Part shown: positions 38,168 through 49,985 of the stretch, piece after piece | Position numbering within the stretch: the first letter of the stretch is position 1 | How the letters are laid out: every line of letters begins with the position of its first letter | Assembly (NCBI RefSeq): GCF_042453785.1 | Contig: NC_091675.1 | Span: 5,902,501-5,966,500, forward strand | Length of the DNA stretch: 64,000 nucleotides | DNA from: Malus domestica | Lineage: Eukaryota > Streptophyta > Magnoliopsida > Rosales > Rosaceae | Direction of reading: 5' to 3' | The notes under the pieces: generated by a model | What the model was told of the DNA's origin: nothing | The model's database searches: none | The model's input: only the letters and a program-made list of their open reading frames with translations | Program-made: the position numbers and the translations under genes

Positions 38168-38880
38168 TTTGATTGGAACCTTGTTAGTTTTTAGTTTTTT
38201 ATTGAGGTCCCTGACATTAATGTAATAATGTAAGTTACTATATTTTTCAAATTAAAAATTAAAAATTAAAAATTGAAAATTGTAATTGTTTATATTAATG
38301 AGATTTTAAATAAAACCCATAATTTATGGGATTAAAAATAATAAAATATAAATTATACTCTCTATTATATTGTGTGTGTGTGTGTACATATATGTACATT
38401 AGCCAAAATTAACAAAAAAAGTTATTGTACCAAAACATGGATACATTCTCAAATCAACGAAAAAGAATGTACCCATATAAGTTTAAACATGGATTAAAAA
38501 ATTTGAAAGGATTTTATATTAAAAAAAGGGTACATTTTACATATAACAAATTTTTGATATATTTGAGAATGGGTACATTTAAGATTAAAAAAATGTAAAA
38601 ATTATATGAATGGGTACATTTAAGATTAAAAAATTGAGAATCTTTTTATATATAAAAAAAAACTAATAGGTACAAACTTAATTTAATTTAATTTTTTTAT
38701 TATTTTGGAAATGTTTGAATTGAAAATTAATTAGAAGTTTAATAGAGGTGTGAGTATTAAACCCTAAATTAATTACTAATTTTTATATTAAAAAATTATA
38801 TAATAAACATGTAAATTCATTATCACATTAATGCTAGGGACTTGAATCAAAATTTGAGAACTAATAAGGTCTTAGTCAAT
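38168..38880. mobile_element. MITE, ~710 bp, with ~50-bp terminal inverted repeats
   Basis: The left end (TTGATTGGAACCTTGTTAG...GTCCCTGACATTAATGT) and the reverse complement of the right end (TTGACTAAGACCTTATTAG...GTCCCTAGCATTAATGT) match. The interior is AT-rich with GGGTACATTTAAGATTAAAAA repeats and a short (GT)n. It encodes nothing. Confidence 0.7.
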
Positions 38881-39764
38881 GAACAGTAAGAACTAGGGAC
38901 CGGATACTAATTTTTCCTATTTTAAAACTCCATTTCGTCCAGAGCTAGATACGAACAAAACGCGCACGTCCATAATTGTAAAATCCTTATTACATTTAAA
39001 ATTGAAAGAACAAACCAAAAACTCAATGGCTGGCTCCCACTGGTTTCGTAGATTCAAAATCAATTTAAAACTCAATTATAGTTAAGTGCTTCCTAAAAAC
39101 TCATATAGCCCTAAATTAATGCAAACATGCAACTACTTCAGATTAACTTAATTAGACAATTATTTTGAAAACTCATCAATCACAAAACTGGACGTTTTTA
39201 TTTTGAAAAATCACTTACACTGGATGATAGCCCACGATGAGAGGATCATTTTTACCTCTTCAGTCGAGGTCCAATTCCGGAAGACTTGGTCAAAAATTGG
39301 CCAGAAAATCCGTGGTAAGAATCGTTTCTTAGATTTGAAATTGAGGAAATTCTGAAGGCATGATTTGACGGTCGTTGGTGATCGGTGAACAGCGGCGCTG
39401 TTGCGCCAAAGAGAAGAGGGAGAGAGGATGTGGGAGGGAGGAAGATGGCTGAGAACAAGGAGAGTTTATTTTTTGGGAAACTGAGAACAAGGAGAGTTTA
39501 AGAGTGAGAGAAAGCAAATAAAGGAGAGGCGGAGTAATTGAGGATTGAGGAGGGAGGGAGGGAGAGTGAGTGAGGCGTGTAGTAAAGAGCACAAATACAC
39601 TCTCCTGTTTTTCTTTTTCGATGTGTCTTTTTGTTCAGAGGGCACATTTGAGTTAGTTTTGTGCTCAATGACATTTAAAAAGCACAAATATGTTTTTGTG
39701 TTGAATGAAAATGTAAAGAGCACAAATCAATTGTGTTCTTTTCTTAGCCCTTTTTTTTTGTAGT
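38881..39764. other. Right arm of the outer CACTA element, no gene seen
   Basis: The only recognisable structure is the subterminal cluster of AGCACAAAT/GGGCACAT motifs at 39586-39740. A minus-strand leader-like ORF (39458-39252, about 68 codons, Ser/Leu/Pro-rich) matches no family I know. Confidence 0.45.
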
Positions 39765-39765
39765 G

Positions 39766-41195
39766 GATGTATATGTCATCATGTATTGAGGAGTAGCTTG
39801 ATGTAAACTAGAAGAATGGAGAGACGTTCAATGAAGGTTATTTGTTGTAGCATATCCCCAAAATTAAGGTTTTTTATTTTTCGGCTTGTTGGAGTTAACA
39901 TAGCTTTAGAATGGCACTAGCAAAGGAGCCTGTGATGCTGCGGGTTTTAAAACTGTTAGGCATAACAAAAGCAGTTGGTGCAAAGTTGTAATGAATAGTT
40001 TGAAACGAATAGTTTCTTAACTTGTTCATGCTTCGGTAAATAATATTCATCAGCATATGTATAAACCAAACTAAATTTATTAATTTAAAAAATTATTTGC
40101 TTCCTCTGCCCAACCCAAATTAATTCATACAAAATTTGCACAACACAAATTAAGAGATCAAACCAAATCTACACAATTCAAATAAGAGATCAAACCAAGC
40201 TAATATTTTCCTTTTGGAAAAAGCAGCATACTCTTGGGAGAAAAGTGAGGTAATTAGTAGTGTACCACTAATCAGACCCCTGTAAATCAGGTTGGCCTTA
40301 ATTGATCAAACCGCACCTGCTTTTTGAAATTCTGAAATATCTATCAAAATGAAATTACACAAAATCAAATTTGAAAAACAAACCATACTAATTCAAATAA
40401 GAAATGCACACAGTTCCCAAATAAAGAGCATGGTTCAAGTTAGTGATTTGATTTAGGCACAGAATGCAATAGCAACCTATCTATTTATATAAATTAAAAA
40501 TATTTAAATATACACTTCAATAATGTTTACAGTTATTCTCTACTGTAAGCAATTATTTTTGTTTAACGAAGTTCATTATTTTGTAAGCAATTATTTGTTT
40601 ACAAATTCGAAAGCGATTTATTCACTTAAGTTCCTAATCAGAATAACATAAACATTCACATTAATAAAGAACTTGGAAAATGGTATGGACCTCCAACTGT
40701 TTACATCTTCTCATCTTGTCTAAAAATAAAACACCACATATGGGTTCTTCCATTGGATGAACACTTCATTTTCTATATTCTATTGGGTTCACTTTCTTTT
40801 CATTTTTTTTCATTTTTACCATACCAATCTGTGCATCAGTATGCCTTAACCTTTGACTCCCTATATGCACCTACTTTATTACCCTCTCTCTCTCCAGCTT
40901 TCCTTTTAAATAGGTTATCATAAACCCATGCTCACTCTCACCCAACAACAACAAAAAAACAGAGGAGAAAGGAAGACACCACATTTAATTAATTCATGAT
41001 TCGGTTTAATTAGCTTTGATTGAACTGGAAAACCTAAATCCTAAGCTCTATATAACAACCTGCATTTAAACTGTCAAGTGATTTAAACTGCATTAGGCTA
41101 ATTATTTTCAAATTTAAACTCACAACCATTTCAAAGAGTTGCAAGCATCACAATGCATAATTGAAATATTAAAAGAATAATAAATCTCTCCCCAC
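39766..41195. other. Non-coding DNA, one promoter-like stretch
   Basis: No ORF or domain was recognised. At 40870-40980 there is a CT-rich tract (CTCTCTCTCTCCAGC), a TTTTAAATAGG box and a CAACAACAACAAAAAAACAG leader-like tract, which looks like a plant promoter and 5' UTR without a following gene. It could be another captured fragment. Confidence 0.4.
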
Positions 41196-41265
41196 CTAAA
41201 ACAGTCAGATTCTCATTCTCATCCAAGGCCCCGATGACGTTTAAATACTCTATGGCGTTTTGCAC
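41196..41265 (-). pseudogene. Captured exon of a DExH-box RNA helicase (DHX36-like)
   Basis: Minus strand: TTTTACAG, 70 bases, GTGGGG. It encodes VQNAIEYLNVIGALDENENL followed by TVL. This block is highly characteristic of the winged-helix/HA2 part of plant DExH1/DExH3 helicases, proteins of over 1000 residues. Only this exon is visible here; no helicase motifs lie nearby, so it is a stray fragment. Confidence 0.7.
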
Positions 41266-41771
41266 CTGTAAAAGATATCAAGAGACAAAAGGTGAGTTGC
41301 AGATAAGAAGCAAAATTTACAAATAAGCACAACATCATTTCAGGAGGAACAATTTAGGGTCAGCCTTGAGCTTCACGTGTGCAGGGTGCAACTAAACCAC
41401 CATATGCCTCTACGATAACAAACAGACATTAATAAGCATATGCACTGAATGCTAAGGAATTAGCAATCTTTAGCTCTAATCAGTTTAAGAAAGTAAAGCT
41501 ACAATGAAAAGCAAATTACAACAATTCTCAATAAGCTTTCAGATCATTTTAGTTATGACAACTTAAATATTTCCATGTGATCTCAAATAATTGGAGAACC
41601 TCACATGATCCATCATCCATGTGATCTCACTTCTTTTTCAAATGGGTAGCCTCCAATCGATCTAATATCTACCGAGTAACACTCAAAGATCAATACTTTA
41701 AGCAAAAACATAAGGGGTTCCATTTATTTCCCAAATAAAATCAATGGTTTACATAGAAATTAGAAAAGCTG

Positions 41772-41870
41772 ACCAGTGAGCAAAGAATTCGACTATGGCA
41801 GAGGAGGCAGGGGTGTCTCCAAGGACTGCATCGAAGCTGGTGGCGTTCAAATCGACGGCAAAGTCACAAG
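41772..41870 (-). pseudogene. Captured exon of a QSOX-type sulfhydryl oxidase
   Basis: Minus strand after an ATCAG acceptor: CDFAVDLNATSFDAVLGD, TPASSAIVEFFAHWS. This is the start of the thioredoxin domain of Quiescin-sulfhydryl oxidases, secretory-pathway enzymes that make disulfides. In the family HW is followed by CPAC; here it is S-A-F-L, so the redox cysteines are missing. Nothing else of the gene was seen. Confidence 0.7.
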
Positions 41871-41879
41871 CTGATGTTC

Positions 41880-43700
41880 AAATTCCTGATTTTCTGTAAT
41901 GGTATAATGATGTTTAAGTGAAAAGAATAAACATGGCTCATTCATATCTCTATCAGTACAATTAATTTGATTAAATCGTCCATAACTTTCTTACAATAAA
42001 GCTCTATATTTCTGTTTAACCGCACTAAAAAGCCTGTTTTTCACTCAAGAATCTTGTCAATCCATCTCACCAGTAATTTTTCGAAAAAATCACACACATT
42101 TTAATCTAACACCAACCAAGGAGTTGTCAAATCAGGAAAAATCAAAAAGAGAAAAAACTTACCCAAAAAATAACAGGACCGCCGGAACCGTCAGTAAATC
42201 TGAGACTGACCAAGCAAGGAACCAAAGCGCAAAATATCCTGTTAGCCAGGAAAACTCTAGCACAGGAACAGAGCCAACCCAAAACCAAACGGTTACAATT
42301 CCATCCAAAATTAATCAAAACACAGAATAACAATCAAAACACAGCAGTTAGAAAACACACCTCAGTTGTAGAAAATTAACTTCCCAGCGATGCAAAAACA
42401 ACCGGTGCTCAAACGGAAAACAAAATCAGAAATAGATAGGACCAAAATCGGTGCAAATCAGACATAAACAAACGCAAAAAATCTCTTGTCTAGGCTTGGA
42501 AGCTACGAAATTGAAGAATCTATTCCTCATATTGATTCTACTTGATTTATCATTAGTAGGATCGCTAAATCATGAAATTATCCAAAAATCCTATATCGTA
42601 GAAAATTGAAAATTGCAGGTAATCAAAAGCTCAAGAATTTTACACAGAAGAACTAACTTTCAAATAATTAAATATATAATTACGGGAGAAACGATACCTG
42701 TGTATGGAGATGATCTTTCAAGTCCATAGGATATTTTGAGGTGTACTCAATTTATAATTTTAGCTAATAAGACAATATTATGTTCATTCTTCTATATTCG
42801 AGTACAAATCGTTCTATTTTCAGTTTTGTAAGAGATGATCTTTTACCGATTGTCAAAATGGTTCCAACCATAAATTAATATATCACTTACCTTTATTTGT
42901 TCTCTTAATTTATCAGGAATTTATTTGCATATGTGTGGTGTAGACAATTTTAACCAGTGAGTATTTAACTTTAATTGGAATTGATCTTTGTCTTACTTAT
43001 GGCATATACAATGAAAATATGATATGTGTCCACCTTTCTTCTTTTCATTTGTCGTTATTTTTCATACATTTGTGTTGATATAGGGAAGCAATGTGATCGC
43101 TAACTTTGTGTCACATTTTTGTGTAGGATTTTTTTTTATTTGAGACGTGGATATAAAGAGATGGATTGTGTTTATCACTGTTCATCAACAGTGTTCCACC
43201 CGTTTGGGTTTTAGTATATATAGAATGTCAATTTTGGACCCACATAACATCTTTTGAGTTGATGTGCGGTCAAACTACAACTAACATCGTATTCATGCTA
43301 TTTTTTCCACTTCACGCTATTCCATATCTTTACGGTCTGTGTTCTGCCACAAAATAAGAGGTGATTACTGTGATTTGTACTGAATTAAGGAAGTTTGAAA
43401 ATTTCAAAAATTAAAAAAAAAAAAAAAGAAGAAAGAAAAAGCTGTATGTGGGAGTTGAGGAAATTAATCCCAAAATCTCATCATTTCACTCTGCATATTC
43501 GGTTTAATATCCTCCAAATATATACATAATGCTGCGTGACTAGGATGCCTGCTTCTTGTAATCGTATTTTTGATACTCTTGCGTATATGATGAAGAACTG
43601 TAGTGCGGAGTCAAAAGTGATTGAAATAGGTATTTATTCAAAACATATTTCATTCATCCTCATCAAATCCTCCCCACAAGGTAACCTCCAAATATTCATG
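41880..43700. other. Non-coding DNA, nothing recognised
   Basis: AT-rich sequence. The ORFs (up to 68 codons) have no family resemblance. Confidence 0.5.
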
Positions 43701-44040
43701 CAAAATAGAATTAATTACCTAAATTAATTAATTGATTTTCTAATTAATTTCTTAATTGATTGCAACATATTATAATTACACCCTAAAACCACTAAATGTG
43801 GCCGGTTCCCACCTCTCCAAAGGGGGCCGGCCACACCCCTATAAATACTACTCCATTTCTCCAAAAACCTAGGTGGAATCCTCTTGCAAAATTCTTTAAA
43901 TTCTCTAAACATTTTTCCCTCAAAATTCTAACTTTGGCATTGGAAGTTCTTCGGCCAAAGCCCCTCTCCCCAACTCATGGTAGGCGCGTGAGGCTCTTGG
44001 CTTTGACCTAAGGTGTTAATTGTTTTTGCAAGTGCATTTT
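43700..44040 (+). mobile_element. Solo-LTR-like fragment
   Basis: This stretch has the anatomy of a plant LTR: a CTATAAATAC TATA-like box at 43839-43848, a CCGGCC-containing palindromic region just before it (43800-43833), and a tail GGTGTTAATTGTTTTTGCA. No internal domain flanks it. The borders are uncertain. Confidence 0.4.
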
Positions 44041-44099
44041 TGTCTAAAAACAAGAATGAAGAAATTTGCATCCACATGTAGACTGTAGTCCATGTTTTT

Positions 44100-44360
44100 A
44101 AAATGAAAGCTTAATTTTATTGAGGAACCAACAAGCAACAAATTAACAAAAAGAATGAATATATCGAATACAGAGAGATCTATTACAGTGATATCCCAAC
44201 AGGATTTATTCGAACACAAACAAATATTGAAAGACTGAAGTATATATGGTGGCCATTTGCCCCCATGCCCTCGAACTATCAATAATTTATTATAATTTAC
44301 ATTTCCAAACAGTATAATTTAAAGAATTACGACTTGTTATCGTCTTAGGGTAACAATCAA
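44100..44360 (-). other. 3' UTR region of patatin gene 2
   Basis: Homologous to 7230-7475 downstream of copy 1 (AAAGCTTAATTTTATTGA at both). Confidence 0.75.
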
Positions 44361-46148
44361 TCAGTAAGTACTTTCAGCATTCCCGTTGGTTGACCCTGCT
44401 TGGCGACTCCTCTTCTCTTTCGAGAGTAGTTTAGCAAACCTGAAAATTATAGTAAATTATATAGTTAATTAAGTTACAACTTCCCACTGATCATCATTTA
44501 CATAAATAAATCTGCAAGTTTAACGATAAATGTTTTACCTTATAAGAGCCTCTGCATTTGTCTCATGATTAGAAGCCTCAAATTTACCGCTGTCCAAATT
44601 AACCCGAGAAACTTGTTGTTTCAATAGCCCTTCACCAACTTTCACAAGATTGGCCAAATTCTTCTTCGTGGCTATATCCACAGAAGATATGGTCCCATGA
44701 AGGGTATCATCCTACGTTTGGTATCAGAAATGATGTCAGTTTTGTGTGTTTAAATAACATTAGTCTAAAAAAGTTATACCAAAAAATCCATGGATAAAAT
44801 GCATTTCGTATGCAACAAGTTCAGTACCTGAATTCTAAGATAGTTTTTTTCAGAATGAAGGGCTTGGAAAACTCCAGAAAGGTGAAGATCAACCATGTCA
44901 GCGCTTGCTTGACTGAAAACATCAATGATTGGGGTGGAGCCACCGCTGGTTAACCAATTCAACAGGCCCCATTTTGCTGCAGAACGTGCATGGTATTTCA
45001 GTTCAGCTTTTGATGAGCCAGTTCCTAATGATATCACTAGAAATCTCCCATAGTCCACAGGTTTCACGGGAAAGAGGACTGGATTCTCCTTCTTTATTTC
45101 GTTCGTCATTTCACAAACAGCAAGTAAAGTCTGCAAGACAAAAGTATTTTAAGTGTTTAAGTTATTCTAAACGCTAAGTTTACTTTTAAAAGCAATGGTG
45201 TAGATTGAGAGTCTCTGGCAATATATGTAACTCCTGCTCTAATATTATACATACTGGATTATTTGCAGCCACGCCGCCATCTATAAGGTTGAATTCTTTA
45301 TCTCTGCCTGCAGCGTCCTTGGTTTTAAAATAATGAGCTGGAAGATAAGTTGGTGCTGCTGAGGTTGCAATCCATATGTCAGAGAGTAAGGCATTGTAGG
45401 ATGGCTTCCTTTTCACCTGTCAATCAAATAATAAGCATATCATATTATATTACAACCATATAAGTAATTTGCTTAAATAATTTTTGGACATGAACAAATT
45501 TTACAGTGCTTCCACGTATAAATACTCTGGCATATACTAAAAAATCTTGAAATAGTGAATATATCAGAAAGAAGGTGAAGTACCCTATGGTTGGAGAAGA
45601 CAGTTGGCTGGAGATTCTTGATGTCAAACGTGGGAATGACAACATTAGTCAATGTTTCATGTAGTTTTTTGTTGCCCATTTTTTCTCTGATCAAGCTATG
45701 CAGATATTTTCCATTGTATTTTGGTCCTGCTAGAGCTTTAATAATCTTTATCGTATAACGAAAAATTGGGCAACTGCAGTTTGAATCATTAGAGTAAAAA
45801 TTATTATGAATAATCCAAAATATTAAAAATTATTTAAGTGGACATAATTAACATGTAATCAATTAAGCATGCATTACGTGTTCTGGGGGAAGATTTTAGG
45901 GCAGTGATGAAAGTAGAAGTCAATTATATCTTTGGCGGCGAATAGTGGGCGGTTATTCTCGTTTGGGGCTGCGAGCATAGCAGTCACAAGACCACCTGTG
46001 CTTGTTCCTGCAATCACATCAAAATAGTCGGCGATTCTTGCATCTTCACCATCCAGCTTCTGCAATACCATCAATGACATTAATCTGCTATTAGTACTTA
46101 ATTATATTCATTTAATTAAAGTATTATTATAACATAGATGGTAAAGTA

Positions 46149-46213
<65 letters not shown>

Positions 46214-46363
46214 ACAGACAGTCTTATATACCTGAAGTTCAGATTCAAGGAAAGCAAGAATGGTTGCCGGAATGAGGCCTCTTATTCCGCCCCCATCGAT
46301 ACTGAGAACTCTGACCATCTTTCCTAAGACTGGGGGGCGCCCTACGCTACCGCTTCTTTCCAT
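44361..46363 (-). CDS. Patatin-like phospholipase A, copy 2 (406 aa)
   Basis: Seven exons, minus strand: 46363-46232, 46059-45878, 45773-45584, 45416-45255, 45130-44828, 44711-44539, 44439-44361. Exons 2, 4, 5 and 6 are exactly as long as in copy 1 (182, 162, 303, 173 nt), and every phase agrees. Motifs: DGGGIRG (aa 23-29), GTSTGG nucleophile elbow, [10 protein letters not shown] aspartate. All needed catalytic residues are present, so it should be an active lipid acyl hydrolase. Differences from copy 1: a longer N-terminus ([15 protein letters not shown]), two more codons in exon 3 and a diverged C-terminal tail. A (GA)n tract begins five bases before the ATG, and intron 1 holds a long (TA)n run. 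Confidence 0.93.
46151..46211. repeat. (TA)n microsatellite in intron 1 of patatin gene 2
   Basis: About 30 uninterrupted TA units, absent from copy 1. It lies within 25 bases of the intron donor side. Confidence 0.95.
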
Positions 46364-46365
46364 CA

Positions 46366-46368
<3 letters not shown>

Positions 46369-46429
<61 letters not shown>
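46369..46429. repeat. (GA)n / (TC)n microsatellite in the 5' UTR of patatin gene 2
   Basis: About 30 GA units ending five bases before the ATG (46363). On the coding strand it is a CT tract in the leader. Copy 1 has no such tract. Confidence 0.95.
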
Positions 46430-46445
<16 letters not shown>

Positions 46446-46478
46446 TTTTGAGTTATGCTTTGAGAGATGTAGTCTTCG

Positions 46479-46486
46479 TATTTATA
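46479..46486 (-). promoter_or_regulatory. TATA box of patatin gene 2
   Basis: TATAAATA on the minus strand, about 116 bp before the ATG and in sequence homologous to the TATA box of copy 1. Confidence 0.7.
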
Positions 46487-46847
46487 GACTCGAACTTTCG
46501 TGCATGCGTGTTTCTGCATTGTAAATATGCAACCTCCCTGAATTGCCTAGCTCGTCCTTCAGAAATTAGGCGAATTAACTAATGTATAGCTATATTCAAT
46601 CGACTCTTTAATTACAAAGGTCGGACTGACGATTATTCTAGTCTTTATAGATTGAGTAACCAAACGTAACACAACAATCCGGCAAGCTCCTATATACGAT
46701 AAGAGAGATACTTGACTCCAGAAGAATTATAGAGAAATTTCCACAAAAATTACATCATAGCTAATTCAAGGAATTTTTGTTTATGATCGGAACTGTTTAT
46801 ATTATTTGACACCTTGTATAATAATCTCTATAAGGAATTTTTTTCTT

Positions 46848-46881
46848 CAGCCTCCCCCAGACTTGTGGTCAGGGGAGGCTG
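46848..46881. other. 10-bp perfect hairpin
   Basis: CAGCCTCCCC and GGGGAGGCTG flank a 14-base loop. It lies in a GC-rich patch (46848-46960) unlike its AT-rich surroundings, possibly the end of a small mobile element. Confidence 0.6.
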
Positions 46882-47449
46882 AAATGCCTCTGTGAGTCTT
46901 CCCGGCCCCCGAAAGAGGTGGATAACCATGGCTTGCCACCAGTTGTCCTCATTTTTTTTCAAAAAAAAAAACTATAATAAATAAATAGACAGTTCGTAAT
47001 ACTTTTCTTGATTCCGATCATCTGGCTTTATACATTTCGATGACTAGAATCTCCTACCAAATTTTATGGAGCCAATGTCCAGCTTGATGAGGCTCTTGCG
47101 TATGTTATATACTCCTGCATGCAACATTGACTTGTAAATGTTCATGTAGTGCCTCAAGGCTTATATATAGGGTAATATTAAGTAGACCAAATTTTTAAAC
47201 CAAATTTATAAGCTAAATGGTGTGTCCCAATAGCAAAATAAGCACATTAATCAACACTTAAAAGTAATAATCCAATTATCAACAACCATATCATTTTATT
47301 TACAAAATTAAATTTCAAAATTTAGTCTCCCTGGCATCACCTTACCCTTGTATATATGCTCATGCATAAATGGGAATAACTATTATGGAGCAAAAAATAA
47401 TCCAAAAAATCTTAGAGCTGACACATACATTTTTACCAACAAATGACAA

Positions 47450-47600
47450 TAATGGTCTTATTCAATTGGTAAGGCCATATTTATTACGCGCGCAATTCAA
47501 CCTTGTTGAAGACCTGAACTGCTCGCAAGTGTCTCTCTATCACAGTGGTGGAGATGAGTGTTGCTCTTGCACCACGGCGTAGGTTTGAATCATGTTGGCT
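47450..47600 (+). mobile_element. tRNA-derived SINE-like segment
   Basis: TTCAATTGGTAAGGCC (A-box-like) is followed about 115 bases later by GGTTTGAATCA (B-box-like). Spacing is longer than in a tRNA gene and there is no cloverleaf, so this is at most a SINE relic. Confidence 0.35.
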
Positions 47601-48819
47601 CCCTAATCTAACATCTAATTTAACAAATCTATAGTTTGACAAAAAAAAAATATATTTGCTCACTACAATCTCATCAACCTCCCTGAGAAAAGTCAAACAT
47701 ATTAAAAATAAGATCAATCACCAAATCTTATCTTTAATTAAATGAAGACCGCTTCCTCAGACAAGTCTAAGTAAGGAATCACAACCAAATTCAATCAGGC
47801 CCAGATTCTACAAGATATTATTATTCAATATTATCTTCGTGATAATTCTTTCCTATCCAACATATGATACAACTTGGCCAATTAGACGATGACACGTGCA
47901 TGGCAAACCCTACACATGCGGTGAGCCCTATGACCTATAAATACCTCAGTCTCCGCCAATTAATTGATAAGCAAGACAACGAATTTTTGTTATCACAACT
48001 ATATATTTCATTTATTCAATGTCATGCAGCCGTGTTTCATTAATTCAGTTCAACAAACAGAAAAAGCGATTGAATTTATTCCATGCCATTGTCAACCAAT
48101 TGGTCTTACATATGCCAGTAGGCAGTAGCCAATTCAACAATATCAGGTTGACACATAGGATAATATGTAGCTTTATCCAATAGGACTTCAAATTCTTCTT
48201 TTTAAAGAGTGAAGAATATTCATCTCTTAGCTTGTAAATAATTAGACTCTATCACGTGCCCTAAAAAACGAACCAAAACAGTCAGATGTTGGTTTTAAAT
48301 CAAACTATTGAAATAAGCCAAACCCTAAATTCAATTCCGGGTTTGAAAAAAAGGAGCAAACGAATTATTCTGTTTCAATTGAAGGATACTTTTTTTTGGT
48401 AAAACAATTGAAGGATACTTTCATCTTCTTGTTTAATTATTTGGGGTTTTTTTTTAATTATTGAAAAAGACAGGTTTAAACTTACTATTGGTCTATATAA
48501 ATTAGGGTGGATATGAAGGTGCTCCTTAGGGTGAGGACATATTCTCTCTTACACTCAAAACATAGTTCGAGTTGCGTCACCCGTCCAGTAAGTGTTAGTT
48601 GTGTATTTATTCTCATCTTACATAACAACAATACGTGGGATTGATGGACTTCGTATTCTTCTTCGAAATTGAAATCAAAATCCATATGACTTCTACATAA
48701 CATAAAATAAATGAGTTACTTTCATTTTTGCCCTTTAACCTTAGAAGTTGCTCTAGCGACCTAAAAATCAAAGGGGAAGTGGTAGGCCAAGTCAAGCTCG
48801 ACCAAATGCCCATGCACAT

Positions 48820-49560
48820 TGTTCTAAAAATCGGCCTAGACGTTGGACAGTGGCCAACCGTCGAGATTAATGCATAATCGGAAGCAAAATCAGGATAGGG
48901 ATTAGGCTGGCGCCGAGGCGGGCGACTAGGTGGCCTAGGTGGTCTGGGAATTTCAATATTTTCTGGTTTCGAACTTGAGAAAGGATGAATGCAGATCAAC
49001 TGTGTTATGGTTTTTCTGGACTTCCTGAGCTTCTGGTTTGTGTTCTTGCAAAGAGGAAAAAGATGAGAGAAAATTAGTTTCTCTTTCTTCCTTCCTCGCC
49101 CACGTGACCACTCTCAAACTGTTTAAGTTAATATTATTATATTTTTTTGGTTTCTGTCCACTCAAGTTTGGACAGCTAGCATAAGCTGCTTGACTTTAAA
49201 AAAAAAAAAAAGTTGTTAGTCCATAGCATCAGGTGCTATTGATTTTTTCTCATTAAAAAAACATAGATTGTCAGGATGATGTTGCCCATCTTTATGCGTC
49301 CCAATGTTCCACTTTTCTTTTCATACCCACATATTTGACACTTTCATTTCTCTTTAAATTCAAAATAAATTATTATGATCTCTAAAAGATATTTTATAAA
49401 TTAATACATACTTGTGATTATTTGAACTTCTATTTCATACCACCAAATTCACTAAGATACTAAAGATATATATTAAATTTACTTAAATCCGCCTAGTCCG
49501 CCTAGGCCTCAACTTACCGCCCGACTAACGTCTAGTGTCTTTTAAAACCTTGCCCGGGCA
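48820..49560. mobile_element. Degenerate inverted-repeat element
   Basis: The left block (CGGCCTAGACGTTGG...GGCGGGCGACTAGGTGG) and right block (CCGCCTAGGCCTCAAC...CGACTAACGTCTAGTG) are rough reverse complements about 0.65 kb apart. Coding was not seen. Confidence 0.35.
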
Positions 49561-49985
49561 AGATATGCCCAACTTTCTACCTTTTATTTGATGCTCATGT
49601 TTTACGAGTGGAGTTCCCAAAGACAATTCCCTATGCAAGGTGAAAATTCTGACTTAGCAAAAGGCATAAACTTGGGCTTTATGAAAATAAAGAGAAAATT
49701 CTGACAAAAAAAAAAAGTAAAAACCAAGCGTAGCCGAGGCCCATCAGGCCCAGTTTACGAGCCCATACCGTTACTTGAGGCAGAGGTTCGCATATCCCCC
49801 AAGAAAATTCCTCTCTCCGTAGACCCTTGAGTTCCCCGTATAAATCGCCAAATTTCCTCCCGCCATGGAAAGCCTCCCTCCGCAACGCCACCACCTTCAC
49901 TCCCCTCTTCTCCCTGTTTTCTTTTCTTTTCCCCCAAACTTAAAATAATCATTTCCCCACAATCCCCAAATTCCCAATTCCCCAA

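Larger units (their letters stand above)
46487..48250. other. Upstream region of patatin gene 2, partly shared with copy 1
   Basis: Segments near 46617, 47065-47130 and 48094-48200 match the region upstream of copy 1. The intervals between them hold extra sequence not found at copy 1, including a hairpin (46848-46881) and a SINE-like segment (47450-47600). No gene was seen. Confidence 0.6.

Noticed and set aside
42124-42330. 68-codon plus-strand ORF rich in Asn/Gln/Ser/Thr
   Set aside because: Low-complexity composition, an equally long ORF on the opposite strand and no similarity known to me.
47450-47600. A tRNA gene
   Set aside because: A-box and B-box-like motifs are too far apart and no cloverleaf could be drawn; at best a SINE relic.
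48613-48999. 128-codon minus-strand ORF with a Pro/Arg-rich start
   Set aside because: It overlaps a degenerate inverted-repeat element, has no family match and the composition comes from repeat sequence.
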